NCBI GenBank assembly: GCA_015680685.1
Contig: MNCI01033474.1
Location: 2,065,396 to 2,129,395 of the forward strand
DNA: 64,000 nucleotides
Direction of reading: 5' to 3'
Origin: Gnetum montanum
Lineage: Eukaryota; Streptophyta; Gnetopsida; Gnetales; Gnetaceae
In this document: one piece after another, positions 23,539-35,898 of the stretch
Layout: each line of letters begins with the position of its first letter
Numbering within the stretch: the first letter of the stretch is position 1
Translations under genes and position numbers: made by a program
The notes under the pieces: generated by a model
Told to the model about the DNA's origin: nothing
Database searches by the model: none
Seen by the model: the letters and a program-made list of their open reading frames with translations, nothing else

Positions 23539-23556
23539 TGGCATTGTTGCTACGAA
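23539..23556 (+). other. Primer binding site of element B
   Basis: TGGCATTGTTGCTACGAA begins two bases after the LTR end. It resembles the TGGCGCCGTTGCCGGG-type site (tRNA-Asp) common in Athila-like elements, with most differences being C-to-T or G-to-A. Confidence 0.55.
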
Positions 23557-24159
23557 CTTTAGTTAGTTATGTGTGCTATCTAGGAAGTTAGTGAAATCAT
23601 TCAACAATGTTGTAAAGGACTTAAAGTTAAAATCATTAAAATAATAAAGAATACTAAAAGCACACTATTTTTCAAACACACAAGAAATTCCAATCAAAGA
23701 CAAGAAGGCTCGAAATCACCCATGCCTCAACTATGCAAGGTGATATATACACATCTAAATGCTTACACTTTAGACTTTACATTAAACCTACACCAAGATG
23801 AACAATTACAATGGAGAAACATGGAGGGAAGCATAGTGTTGCCTCTTGATTGATCAATTTCTATGATGCTACTCCAAAATCTCATAAGATTGGTCATTAT
23901 AGGATTCAATGCTAAGTACGAGTTGCACAATCATGCCTACTAGGATTATCATTCCATAGAGGCACAATGAAAGAAAGATCAAAAATGAAATCTTTCTATG
24001 AGGCATCAAAATGGAAATGGTTCATAAACACTCTATTCCTACTAATCCAAAAGGAAGGGAAAGACCTCTTCCTAGGAACTTCTTAATACATAGACTCTCC
24101 TACTTTCCTTGATGAGGAGGCCCTTAATCAGTGTCTAGACTCCACTATAGATAACCCTA

Positions 24160-25580
24160 GTTCTGGGATGAACAAATCTGAGGACTGTGGGACCTTAGAG
24201 GAAGAGAATCAAGGCTGGAACAATGATAAGCACCATGATAACAACAAACACGATGACCATGGCCAAGACCAAAGAAGAGAAGGTAACAAGCATCAATATG
24301 TTTATGGCTCTTCTTCCTCTTCACCTTCATCATCCTCATCATCATCCTCCTCCAATTTTGACTAAAGCCATAGAGGGAGAGAACATGATGAAGGTGATTG
24401 ATGATATAGAGATGACTAGAGATCTTGCTAGACTAGTAGGGGGCATGGTTAATCAAGGGAGGCTCATCATAGAGAAAGAAGGGACACCAGAGGACATCAT
24501 AGGAATCATGGTCATCACAAGGGACGTAGAGAAAGTTATGACCATGATGAGCCTCTACTTGCTATAAGAAACAAGCTTAACATTATGAAGGTATTGAGGA
24601 TACCAAAAAGGCATGTGAAGGACAACTAGATCAAATGGTTGGACATAAATAATATCCCTAAGTTCAAAGGGGGACACAATTCTGATCCACAAAACCATCT
24701 CTAAGCCTTTTAAGATGCATGTACCTTATAAAATGTTGAGAACGAATGGCAGAAATTGAACTTGTTTCCTATGACATTTATTAAGGAAGCTAAAAGTTAG
24801 TACCAACCCTTGAAACTGGAACCAATTTGATGGTTGAGTACAATGCTTGAATTATTCAATGAAAAATATCAGATGTACTCCAAAGTATCTAACTTAAGAA
24901 GGCATATACAAGGTTGAAAACAAGGCACAAAAGTCCTTGGATTTGGCCATGGTTAAGTATTATCCTTTGTTGCACCTATGCCTAGGACATGGTTATTCTC
25001 AAAGGAAGAAACTCCACCATATCATAGATGGACTCCAAATAGAAACAAAGAGAACTCTTGGGGTCTATGTCTAAGGAAGTCTCTTAGAGCTAAGGGTCCA
25101 TCAAATCCAAAGGCTAATTAAGAAAGTGGCTAAAGAAGAAGGTGAGCTATGAAAAAGAAAAATTATAGAGGATTACAATCAAGATCCTTCCATTCACAAA
25201 AGGAAGGTCTAGTTTTATCAAAATGATAAGGAGGCACCACTTGATGAAATGGTGTAATGAAAAACCTTGTCAATACAGAAATATATTTTTAAAATATTGA
25301 CCATAAAAAATTTTAAACTGCTCTAAGAATTACTGAGAAGACTAAAGAGTAAGGATGTAGTGGTCATGATAGAAGAAGAAAGAAGGAAGTGAAATGTACC
25401 CATTAGAAGGATAATGGTAAAGTTGTTGTACTGGAAGAGGTTGTGGATTTTGAAATATATGATGATGGATGTGACTTTTTCCAATACAAAAATCCTAGGG
25501 AATTTTGTCTAATTTTGTCACACTTGCAGGAATCAAGGGTATATGCATTGAATCCAAGATTGGAAAAATGGTAAACATCC
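24160..25580 (+). pseudogene. gag of element B
   Basis: An N-terminal hydrophilic part rich in H, D, N and S (24,168-24,362) is followed by the gag core near 24,625-24,900 (IKWLDINNIPKFKGGHNSDP). Then come a KKEGEL-like phrase at 25,135 shared with element A, and the knuckle block at 25,450-25,560 (CDFFQYKNPREFC, then SHLQESRVYALNPRL). Two of the four zinc ligands are lost. Frames change at least three times and stops are frequent. The product would have been the capsid/nucleocapsid polyprotein. Homology with element A is clear from the AKEEGEL region to the knuckle. Confidence 0.65.
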
Positions 25581-26159
25581 AGGAGGTTGCCTTAACCTAG
25601 TGATTAGTCCTAATAGTGGAAACACTCATAGTCATGGGGGTTGGCACCATCAAGGCATTAATACCCTTACCATCAACTAGAACTGTATGGGTACTATGTT
25701 CAGAAACCCATTTCTCTATGTGACTCTTCCCATCACAGTTCTTTCTAACATCATTACTACCCTCTTGAATATTATAGAGCATAATCTCTAAGAGGGGAGT
25801 CCCCATTTTCCTATTACCCTCATCATTCTTCTACACTTATACCTTCACCCTCAACTCAACTACTACTAGCTCCATCCATGTAGGGTGAAATACTAGCCTA
25901 ACCACAACAAAGAAATTCCACAAGTGCCATGAACTTACAGCCGACTCCTCAGCCAAGTGGTTTAGATACTATGCCTTGAAAAAGGCCCTTTTTCCAAACT
26001 AACAGTTCTACCAAGCCCTCATAGATACTTATAGCTACTAACCCTGCTTCTTCTTTCTCCTCCATAACATACTTTGAGATCCATTTCAACCAAATGCCTT
26101 CCAAATTACATATATAATGTTGACCCATCCAATCACTAATTGGATAAAGGTTGATCACC

Positions 26160-26590
26160 TTCCGATGAAAATATTTGATCCTAGGAGTTCCCTCATTTAC
26201 TTGAAAATCAATAGAAATGAACCTTGCAAGGTTTATCTAGACTAAGGTTCTAATGTTAATTTGATCTCACAAGAAATGTATAAAGCCTAGAACATAGCTC
26301 TAGTCAAGAAGAGAAAATTCATCTAGAGTTAGTAGATCAGTCCATCATTGTTCCCTTGAGATTGGTGGAGGACATTGTGGCCATCATTTATGGGTAGTCA
26401 TATCCTACTGACTTCTTAGTGATATGAGTGGATAACTACAAGGGGGACTTCTCTATCATTATGAGAAGAGCTTGGCTAAGTATAATTGATGCATAGCTAG
26501 GAATTAGAGACCTCTCCTTGGAGAATTCCAAGAAAAATAACTTTGGAAAGATAGAGAAGAAGTACATTCCATGCATCACATACAGTGAGA
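26160..26590 (+). pseudogene. Retropepsin-like protease of element B
   Basis: The active-site region reads VYLD-stop-GSNVNLISQE at 26,231-26,275; the stop TAA sits where the family has one residue between the catalytic Asp and Gly. Later blocks are ADQ-like WS, then VDNYKGDFSIIMRRAWLS and NLSLENSKKNNFGK, matching A's LSTVDACLRIRDLSLEISK. This copy keeps the catalytic segment that A has lost. It is followed directly by sequence not matching reverse transcriptase. Confidence 0.65.
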
Positions 26591-26849
26591 TAGGTTCCAC
26601 TACATGTAGAAATTATGGACCATCAAAACTACAATACTTACAACATGTAGGCAATGTGTAGATGTCACAGAAGTTCAAAGGTGCCTATACACAGTAGCAA
26701 CAAAATAGAAGGACACCCAATGGCTCATAGCTAAAGTAGACAACAGTTTAACAATATGCATGAAAAAGGTTGAGAGCCTCACAAGTGCTTATGTTAAAGG
26801 CATGGATGAACTAGAGTAAGTACATCATCAACTCTCCAATGAACATGAT

Positions 26850-27100
26850 CAGAACATCTAATGAAGTGCACAAGGAATATCATAAAAAATGACATGACCG
26901 TAGGATCAGGAAAGTGAAATTTTAACCTAGAGATAAGGTTCTATATTGAAATCCCATGCACACGCCATAATGAACTAAGTTCCAAATGTTATGAGAGGGA
27001 CCTTATATTATCTATGAAACATTTCCATCCAAGGTCATGTTAATTTACAAACTTTAAATCCCAAGCAAGAAACTACTAGTCAACACACAATAATTGAAGC
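26850..27100 (+). pseudogene. Integrase C-terminal fragment (GPY/F-like) of element B
   Basis: The frame HDRRIRKVKF, then PRDKVLY, NPMHTP, TKFQML and EGPYIIYETFPSKVMLIYKL has the form of the integrase C-terminal module of Ty3/gypsy elements, with GPY and the terminal VMLIYKL. That module binds DNA and target chromatin. The catalytic core with D, D-35-E and the reverse transcriptase and RNase H upstream are missing, so roughly 2.5-3 kb of pol has been deleted between 26,590 and 26,850. Four or five stops interrupt the fragment. Confidence 0.7.
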
Positions 27101-27129
27101 CTTTCTAAAAATCCAAGATAGCTAGTGAC

Positions 27130-29188
27130 CACAACACCTCCACAAATGGACAAGCATGCTCAATTTTTTGAATCTCTTCCTTCCAACTCGGTCGTGGGGG
27201 AGATGGCCATCCATGCTGAATCAATTAAAGTGGCTCCTTAGTTTTTCATTTTTTCTATCTTTTACCTTTTTTGTCTTACACAATTTTTAGTATTTTTCTC
27301 TTTATTGAGCATTTTACAATTTTTTCTATATTTTACTTTATATAGTTTGCATTTTTATGATGTTTTTCTCTTCTTTATTGATTATTGTTAGGACTTGGTG
27401 TAATTATAGTTGCCTATTGATGGTGTTTTGTACCTTATAATGTTATTCAATAGCAAATGTCTAGATTCTATCTTTAAACTTTAATGTTGATAACTGAGAC
27501 ATTGTTTGTTCTTAGGATAAAAGGTAGTGAGTCCATGTCATCCATTGATCCACAGAACTCTATGATGTTTCCTTGATTTGAAAGTATGAGGTTCCTTGTT
27601 AAATGAAACTTATAATGAACTTCTGACCTTAGTAGCTTCCAAATTGGAAATGAACTAAGTGGACAAACAAGGATGTGAGTTCAAGAAGATTTGACACTTT
27701 TTGTACTTGTATATCCTTTTGGATGCATCAGTATCTTCATAGATCCTTTACCATTCCTATGTTGACCAATAACAAGAAGCTAAGTCTTTACATGGTGTGG
27801 TTCCCACAAATAATAATAATAATAATGAAAATGAAAATTCAAAGCACACCCCTTAGACTCAATAACAGGCTACAAGCACTAGTTATGTGACTAGAAAGAC
27901 ATGTTACCCATGCCTGAAGATGCCCCTCTAACTAACATCCTTCTTACTTTCTGGTTCTCTTTTCTTCTCTCTTTGGAATGGTGATTGATCTATGGAGATA
28001 TTCTTATGCCTTGGTGGATGGACTAGTCTAAATGTATTAATGTGAATTCATTGAAAGTGGTCGGTCTTAAATTGTACTAAGGATGAATGTTTTTAGGTTA
28101 TATTAACTACAAAATCCACAAGGAACTTCATGTGGCCATGATACAAGGCTCCATTCCAAACACTCTCATTAACTTATGCTTTCCATCACTCACCTCACTG
28201 CCTTTTCACATGTTTGTTTTAATGTCTTTGTTTAGATATGATCAAAATTCTTTGATGGTTTTCTTTGTGATTTGTTCCTTAACTAATCACAACCATTAAT
28301 CATCCATGGGGCCCATAGACTATTTTTTTTGAGGGCATGAAAATGAATTAAGGGAATGAGGCTACTATGAGGAGGACCCACTTGCATACTCCTTGGTTGG
28401 ACTAGTTAAGTTTCTTATTCCTCAGAAATTTTTGCTTTCAAATCTTCTACATTCCATGTCAATTACATCTAGTTGTACACTCCTTAACTAGCATTCTCTA
28501 GATTAAAACTCCTTTTCTATGAATATTCTAGTCCTCTTCAAGCATTCCATTATGTTCTAGGCTTTTTTTACTTCCTTTGGACTCCAATTTTACGCATAAA
28601 CTTATTGTTTTTCCTTACTTTTTCAAATGGAAATTTTAAGCTTACTACTACATTGACATGATCTCGTTGACATAGCCCCTACGTCGATGTGACCCCATTA
28701 ACATAATCACATCAATGAAGTGCAAAAATATGTATATATATATATATATAAATGAAAATTCTTAGCTATTTTTTATCATTTACTCTCAAACGCCCAAGGA
28801 GTTTTTGTTATTTTCAATGACCAAATCCTTCCAAAGCCCATAACTTTCATACCACTTGTTCAATTAACCCCATTCTTTGATCCTATAGCTACCAAAGGTG
28901 AGCTTTACATCATGGGAAACACAAACCTTAGGTTCCTAATGAAAAAGTTTTTGGAATTTTTCTAACTTCCACAAGGTTTAACTAATAAAATAATATTAAA
29001 ATCACTAATTCATGAGAGTTAAACACTTCCAACAAACGTTGGTAGTCATCTAAGGAAAATAATATCAAAATAATCAATCTACCATAATCACAACATAGTC
29101 TAACTGTAACAAATCAAACAAGGCAAGGTATCCATGTGCTCTAAGTTACACATCAGACACTAATCCTTGGTTATATTATGATTACAGA
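27130..29188 (+). other. Long non-coding spacer of element B
   Basis: It lies between the integrase end and the third ORF. Part of it (about 28,080-28,450) is recognisably like the 3' UTR of element A (ATGAGGAGGACCCACTTGCA). A (TA)9 run lies at 28,733-28,750. Around 28,650-28,720 there are CATTGACATGATC-like repeats similar to the U3 region of LTR B. No supported gene. Confidence 0.5.
28733..28750. repeat. (TA)9 microsatellite
   Basis: Nine uninterrupted TA units follow TG. Confidence 0.9.
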
Positions 29189-32030
29189 TGGTTCCTAAAC
29201 CTAAATGAGGAGTAGAGGTAGGATCATTCCAAGGGATAAGTGGCTAAGAGATGGAAGGGACCAATAGCCAAAGTAGCCCCAGGAACAAGTAGCTAAAACT
29301 CATGCAACGAGACCTCTTTGGGAGAAGCCCAAAGTAAAATCCATCCAACATATTTCCACCACTAAAATAGAGTAATTGCACTAAGATGAGGCACCAAGAC
29401 CTAGATCAAACCTTGATATCACTTTAACCAATGCTTGCCTTAGACAAATTCAGACCAAGGAGGTTTAGAGTTTAGTTCTTTAAGAATTGAACTTTGGTCA
29501 TTTCTTGGATATGGCTGTAAAAGAAGTCAAAGTATAATCCAGAGCTCTCCCATGTGGCCCATTCTTACTTCCAATGGAGAATTGTACATGGGGAAAACAT
29601 TCCTCTTTTGGAACAACAAGTAGACTAATGTCACTATGAAGATCAATGACATTAGTATTTCCTACTTAGTGGAGGCCATCTCTTAGGTCTTCAAGTTACT
29701 AGAAACTAGGGTAACATTGGTAGAGATTTCAACACAAGCAAACCTAGAGGTGAAAAAGAAGTGGCTACAATAGTGCTATGGGGTTGATCACAAGGAATAT
29801 GGCATGCTCACTAAGGTAGAGAGGGCATATTTTAAAATTATGGCCTACCATCTCAATCCAATAGTGAGGCTAAGCAAAGTTACAACCTTCTCTACTTGTG
29901 CGTGTGTCACTTTGAGTAAGAAATTCTCTATTAGTCTTCCATAGCTAATCTATCTAGAGATTGAAAAGTGCTTTAAGGAAAACAAGCATGGAAGAAAGGC
30001 ACCCCCCTTTCCATGCCTAATTTAAAAATCATGCAAAAGGAAAGGAATAACATACTATTCAAATGACAAGCTTCAACAAGCTTCTACTACCTCTTGGGAA
30101 AAAATGATAAAGGATAAGGTGCTACCAAAAGTGTAAGAAGAGGAGCAGCCACCACCACCATCCACCACTCAAGAAATAATTTTGGAGGCTCTTGCTACCA
30201 TGGAGCACATGTAGAAACTTTGTGAGTGACTCCTACAATAGTAGTAGGTAGGACCAAGTGGTAGTGAGCCTTTCATCTACCAACCAGCAATAAGTCATCT
30301 AAATGCATTTACTTACATAATTAGCTAGTTAGAAGAGATAGTGCCACTATTTACTACCCTAAGAATGCAAGTGCGTATGAAGTTGAATCCAAGTGCCTAA
30401 GAAGTAACAATATTCATTCTTAAATAACAACAATTCCCAAAGATCTCTGAGAATGCCACTACTTTTTTGATGTGCTTGGAGGTTGATGAGGAAGCAAATA
30501 TCTTCATGATGTAGCCCCATGGGTAGGAGATAGTGGTAAATTTAGTTGCTGATAGAGTGGCTAAGGCACTCAAAGTTCTTGTGACTATCAGTCTGATGTT
30601 GCTACACATTGGAACATGCAAACATCAACAAAAGCAAGTGAAGACTTGGCACAACCTAGCACAAGAAAGTGCTAGATCAATTGGTTGGAACTGGGTAATC
30701 AATTTTGGAGGCCTTTGACCTTACATATGACATTACTACAACATATTTGGCACTCTTGGAAGCTAGGAACAAGCTCATGATTGCCAGTGTCCAACTTGAG
30801 ACAACCACAACTACAAACCAAAGATTAGCTATTAAAGTTGCAAAATTAAAATCTTGCCTAGCTAATTCCATAGTTCTTGGCCAAACTATAATCAAAGATG
30901 AATCTTTCTTATAACTTCAAGAAAACCTCAAAGTGATTGAGAATACCAAGAAGACCATCATCGTTAATGCATCCATAGCAAAAGAAATGACATACAACAC
31001 TAAAAATACCTATTAGAGACTCACAAGGAGAATACAATTCTAACCAATGAAAACCATTTCCTATACATTGTTGAAGCTCAAAAGGACCAAATGGTTGAAT
31101 TTATAAGGCAACAGTAAAAGTAGCTTACCAAGATGACTATGAATTTGAAGAGTTTGGCTATATAGAATAAGAATTTCTCAATGGAGAAGGTTCAAGTGCT
31201 TCACTAGAAGTCAACCATTGAGATCACCACCTAGAGAAATAAGACCCTTAAGTTAGAAAGAGTGAAAAATCACTATAGGCACTAGGTTGGCCTTCTTAAA
31301 GAAGTCAATTAAAAGAAGATGTAGATGGTGAACTCAAAGGTGAATGAGGCTCTTTAGAAACTCCAACAAGGAGGTAACGTGTGGTAGCCCATCTTTAATA
31401 GATTGAATTGGTATAACAAAGTAGAAATCCATCTCAAGGAGTTGAAAATCAAGAGATGATGTAGTACATGGAGTTAGCCAACCTTTGTTATGCAAACTTA
31501 GCAATGTTGACTATCAAAAGCCTAAGGTTAGAATTGGAGAAGCAAGTGGCCAGATCATACCTATTGTACGAGGCTAAGTCCAAGCATCATAAGAAAATGA
31601 AATAGAAGCCAAAAATAGCCAATGTTGAACTTGAAGTTCTTAGAGCATGATTCATAAATCAACGATAAATAGCTAAGAACTTGGCCAGAAGAATGAATGA
31701 CTACTAGGAGCTATAGAATGCTATCAAAGTGTTTGATATTGAACACAAACAATTTGCTACCTAGTTTATCAATGTTATGGAGTTGTTCCTTTCAATGCCT
31801 TGTATGTTGGATGTTCTTATACTGGTCCACATTGATGATGCTATGTGGACCATGTATGATCCCCAAAGTGAGGAAGGGAAGATGAAAGCATTGCTAGATG
31901 CTTTTCTTCTTCCACCAGCAGTAGCAACTGCAATAGGATAGCCACAACCATCATAGCCTCAGCCTCAACTACTAGATGCATCAGACATAGGGGAAGGTTC
32001 TTTGACACCTTAAGAGCCTTCACCTCTTAG
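29189..32030 (+). pseudogene. Third ORF of element B (env-position ORF, plant-transposon-domain-like)
   Basis: A decayed long reading frame begins MVPKPK at 29,189, directly after TTACAG, a possible 3' splice site. It can be followed in one or a few frames to VFDIEHKQFATQF and MYDPQSEEGKMKALLDAFL near 31,730-31,910. Around 29,800-30,000 it reads RAYFKIMAYHLNPIVRLSKV, SKKFSISLP and PPFPCLI. That resembles the putative plant transposon domain found in the third ORF of Athila-type elements. The C-terminal half (30,700-31,900) is lysine and glutamate-rich and may be coiled coil. Position between integrase and 3' LTR is that of the env-like gene. Stops are mostly TGA, TAG and TAA in CGA, CAG and CAA contexts. 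No homology to the antisense gene of family 2 was noticed. Confidence 0.5.
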
Positions 32031-32275
32031 GACTATTTGATTTTCTTTTTGTCTTCAGTTATCATAGTGATTGTACTATTGAATTTTACAACTTTGTTCA
32101 ATTTTATTTTTGTCAATACCTACTTTTGCAAAAATTGTAAATCTATACACTTGAGAACTTAGTGTTAGTTATTTTGAGTCAATTAGTTAGTCAATCAATA
32201 ATTCCATACCTTCCCAAATTTTGTAAAAATCTTGTTCCTCCTTTTTTTCACTCGAGAACAAGTTTTTAGTTAGTT

Positions 32276-32284
32276 GTGGAGGTA
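32276..32284 (+). other. Polypurine tract of element B
   Basis: GTGGAGGTA directly precedes the 3' LTR start TGATGAG, as CATGGGGGTA does in element A. Confidence 0.55.
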
Positions 32285-33184
32285 TGATGAGTCATCAATG
32301 ATTGGGTTTCATCAACATGAATGTGTCAACATGATCCTATCAATGCATATCCATCAATGTAGTTGCATCAATGCATAACTATCAACATGTACCTATTGAT
32401 GCATGAGATGATGCATTGATGCATACACATTAACAAAGTATCCAGTATTGCCTATATAAATGTGCACACCTATTGTATTCAAGGCATAATTCATTTTGTA
32501 GCATAGTAGAGCTCTTGTAGTTATTTTTCTTAAGAGTTAGAATATTTTCTAAGTACCTTAGTAGGAGTTAAGAAGTGTATAGATCTTTATTCGAGCATTG
32601 ATGTACCTTGACACTTCAATGTGAATGGCAATAAAGATGAGCTTTCTTAATAAACATTGGAGCACTTGAAATTATCCTAATGTTTACTTAATGCACTTAC
32701 TATTTATGAAATATATTTTCATGCACTTAATTAATTAATTACATATGAATAATTAATATACGTAAGTATGACCACCTTGAGCATACATTAATGCTTGGTA
32801 ATCCTAGTAGTGCTTATGCTTGGTAACCTAGTAGTGTTGTGATGTGTTCAAGATGTGTACAAAAGGTGGGAATGGATGGTTATGTTATGATTAGCTTAAG
32901 GCATTAAATAGTTACTAGATTAATTAGCATTTAATCACTTTATTTTCACACTTAGGAAGAATAGATAAAAAATATAAAAGTTATAAAAATCATGTGCATC
33001 AATGACACTTAACAATACCATTGTACCTCACAAGTGGAATTGAGAAGACAATGATCACGTTCTTAAGATTCACTACCTAGATAATGTGTACTTAGAGAGC
33101 TAAAGTCTACAAAATTTGACTGGGTCACTTGGTGAATGCTAGTCATTCATATGGTCAGGCATAGGAAGTACTTGTTGCTCATCA
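32285..33184 (+). repeat. 3' LTR of element B (900 bp)
   Basis: Starts TGATGAGTCATCA and ends CTCATCA. It matches the 5' LTR throughout, with a longer U3 containing about seven CATCAATG or CATTGATG words before the TATA box. The AATAAAGATGAGC polyadenylation region (about 32,630) is like that of LTR A. Confidence 0.85.
32453..32460 (+). promoter_or_regulatory. TATA box of 3' LTR B
   Basis: TATATAAA followed by TGTGCACACC, conserved in the 5' LTR. Confidence 0.6.
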
Positions 33185-33727
33185 CATATATTTTCATTTA
33201 TTCTTGTTCATACAATTGATAAGAGATTATTTAAGTTCTTAAGTAATCAACAAGATCATTTAAGGAACTTTAGATCCTTCCAAGGCCTATGGATCTTGGA
33301 GTTAAACTATTTGACACTAATATTTTCAATTTTCTAGTACTAAATTTTTCAACCATTATAGTTTTTGATGCTAGGAGGAGGACCACAACCTATCTTCTTA
33401 GCCTAAAAATGTATCTACAAACTTTTTTCTAATTGTTTCTACTTTGTGATAATAGCATGTTTGGAAAAAAAAATTATTTTTGGGTTTTTCTATAATCCAA
33501 CATTCACACCATATCTATTTTTACCTATATACCTACAAAAAATTAATTTTTGCAATTGTAGTTCACAACGCTACACTTGTTTTCTGCACTTAAGATTTTA
33601 CAACCAAAACCATTATTCTTAGTGTTGCAGTATGCAGTATTTTTCCTACTTCTTTTTTTACACACTAAATCTTTCTAATTTTTTATCTACCTTATATGCT
33701 AAAATAATTATTAGTTTAGTTCCAGTT

Positions 33728-33965
33728 GTAGTTTCACACTCTATAGCTTCACACACTGAAAGTTCCATATGCTATAGCTTCCTATGTTGTGAAGCCTTGC
33801 ACATTGAAGCCTCACATGTTGAAGCTTCACATGCTATATTCTCATATGTAATAGCTTCACATGCTTTAACTTCACATGTTGTAGTCTCACACATATTTTT
33901 TACACACTATGAAGTCCAACATGCTATAGCCTCACAGACTGTAGTCTCACACATCATGAGCCTTA
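33728..33965. repeat. Short tandem repeat, unit about 21-22 bp, about 11 units
   Basis: Degenerate units of the form CACATGYTRTAGCYT recur head to tail; the frame happens to be open and reads as repeated ASH-like tripeptides, which I take as fortuitous. It may be the decayed equivalent of the 49-bp U3 repeats of LTR C, but that link is not proven. Confidence 0.55.
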
Positions 33966-34077
33966 GCTTGTTTAAGACCTTAAAATCCTTTAAAACTGTA
34001 CTAAACTTGATCCATTAGTTGATCTCCTATAGTTTATGCCTTTTATTTTAACTATTCCATTGACTAACATAGTAGTC

Positions 34078-35898
34078 ATGGCATCAAACCAAGAATCCAT
34101 GTGCATGCAAGATCCTAAGGACCCAATCATAGTGGAGCATAGGAAGTTTCTTAAGTAGTTAGGCTTATCCTAGTGCCTGTAAACATTGATGAACAATACT
34201 ACAACTTCTTATGTGCAAAAATCCAAGATGGTTTATGCATTCCATACAAGGAGTTCGACTCCAAGCGTCAATACAAGTTGATCTACGAGAATGGGAAGGA
34301 ATACATCCCTTCAATGTATGACCATATTGAATTATTTGAATTCTATATACACCTATTAGCATAGTTGATAAGTGCAAATGAGGATGGTGAAGTGAGTGAA
34401 AAGGCTAGTTTAGAATCTTACCCATAGTATTAGGATGAGTTCAAAGCTAATTATGAGCTAGATAGGTTCTTAGCAAACCTTTTCCAATGGTCTATCCTGA
34501 AGGTAATCATGTTCACCTCTATGCCTCCTACTTTAATGGTAAACCAAACCCCTTGCCCCCCTTTTGACCTTTACAAACCCAAGTTCATAATCTGCTTTCT
34601 TGTTTAATTCACTATTCACCTTGGCACCTTTTATTATAATGCCTCATCCTCTGCCAATAATTTCCTTCTTATCCTAACCTTTTACAATTATGGTTGGTCC
34701 TTCTCCTAGAACGTAAATTCCACGTGTTTCATCAAAGAGCTGTTGAACCTTAAACCTAGTACCATTCAAATTGTAAAGATTATGAACTTCTACTAGGATG
34801 ATTCCATTTGTCCTACAATTCCTTAAATCACATTACCCATAGGCATGCCTGTTCCAAACTTTGTCAAATACAATGCTGAATGAGACCCTAATACGCATCT
34901 TGTCATCTTCTACTCTAAATACCTCATGTTGCAAGTGTGGCCTGACACAATACTACAGAATTTTCCTATGTTCCTAAAAGGAAATTTTTTGGATTGGTAC
35001 TAAACCTTACCTAGAGGTCCTATATCCTCTCCTCAAGACTTGATAAGCCAATTTATCAATTACTTGAAATACAACTTGAAGCTTGATATAACATTAGACC
35101 AACTTATGAAGGTGAGACAGGGGCCATTGCAACTAGTCCAAAGGTTTATTTAGAGTTGGAATGCAACCCTCAATGAGATTCTAGACCGTATTTCTGAAAC
35201 CCACCTCTTGACATTCTTTAGGGAGTAATCAATGAATTCATCAACTTAGAGCTCTACTACTTAGAATCCTAATCACTAAGCCAAGATGTTTTGTAAATTA
35301 AGAACATTAAGTCTGGGAAGACTAGTAATGATCTAGCCTATGTGGACTATAAACAACACTCAAGAAGGAATAAGGATAAAACCAAACAAGTACAAATAAT
35401 TGTGGCCATAGTAACAAAAGTGCTAAATAAGTAGAAAGGTAGAAATCACCATCACACAACACATCTTCTGACTCATCTCAACTATTGACCTCCTATACCA
35501 CCAACCAACCAAGATTAAATTTTAAATGCAAGGATACTACTAGGTATGCTAAGTTGCCTACGAAGTCCTTTGAGCTTGTAGAACATTTTCTTAGAAACAA
35601 CTATATTCAACATAAGCAACCATCTAATGAAGCTCATAAAAGTTACAATCATCTTTGTGAGATAACTAGAGATCCAACGATAGTAACCGAAGAAAATCCA
35701 AAACTGTCAAAGAACTTTAGAATAGATAGGTTTTACTATTATCACCAAGTGGCTATTCTTGATACTAATTTTTTCATAGCCTTCAAAAATAACCTTCAAA
35801 AGATGATCAACCATGGAGAGTTGGTGTTGAATGAGCCCAACTCTTCAAACTCCAACAATAACTCTTACACCATAGCCTCGTTCACAATAAGCAAATGA
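34078..35898 (+). pseudogene. gag of element E
   Basis: The start is MASNQESMCMQDPKDP at 34,078. The N-terminal family-2 block EQYYNFLCAKIQDGL, KEYIPSMYDHIELFE lies at 34,185-34,345. The gag core lies at about 35,040-35,240 (FINYLKYNLKLDITLDQLM, SWNATLNEILDR). The open frame 35,485-35,898 matches the basic linker and knuckle region of C: LNFKCKDTTRYAKLPTKSFE, EITRDPTIV, FRIDRFYYYHQ, NNLQKMINHGELVL. All cysteines of the knuckle are lost. The sequence ends before the PF-x-x-R-x-P motifs and the protease. Confidence 0.75.

Larger units (their letters stand above)
22695..33184 (+). mobile_element. Element B: 10.5-kb family-1 Ty3/gypsy element with both LTRs, pol mostly deleted
   Basis: Two direct repeats (22,695-23,537 and 32,285-33,184) bound an interior with PBS, gag, protease, the integrase C-terminus, a long non-coding stretch and a third ORF. 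Flanking pentamers are CACAC on the left and CATAT on the right; they differ only by two C-to-T changes, so they may be a decayed target duplication. Reverse transcriptase, RNase H and the integrase core are absent between 26,590 and 26,850. All reading frames are broken. The gene order gag, protease, integrase, extra ORF and the PBS type resemble Athila-like elements. Confidence 0.8.

Noticed and set aside
24157-24345. Minus-strand frame and the alternative plus frame 24,223-24,567 in element B gag
   Set aside because: They arise from low-complexity GAT/CAT and TCC/TCA runs; gag homology supports only the main plus-strand reading, in part.
33632-34018. 128-codon frame with repeated ASH tripeptides
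   Set aside because: The peptide periodicity follows directly from a 22-bp DNA repeat; no start context or homologue.
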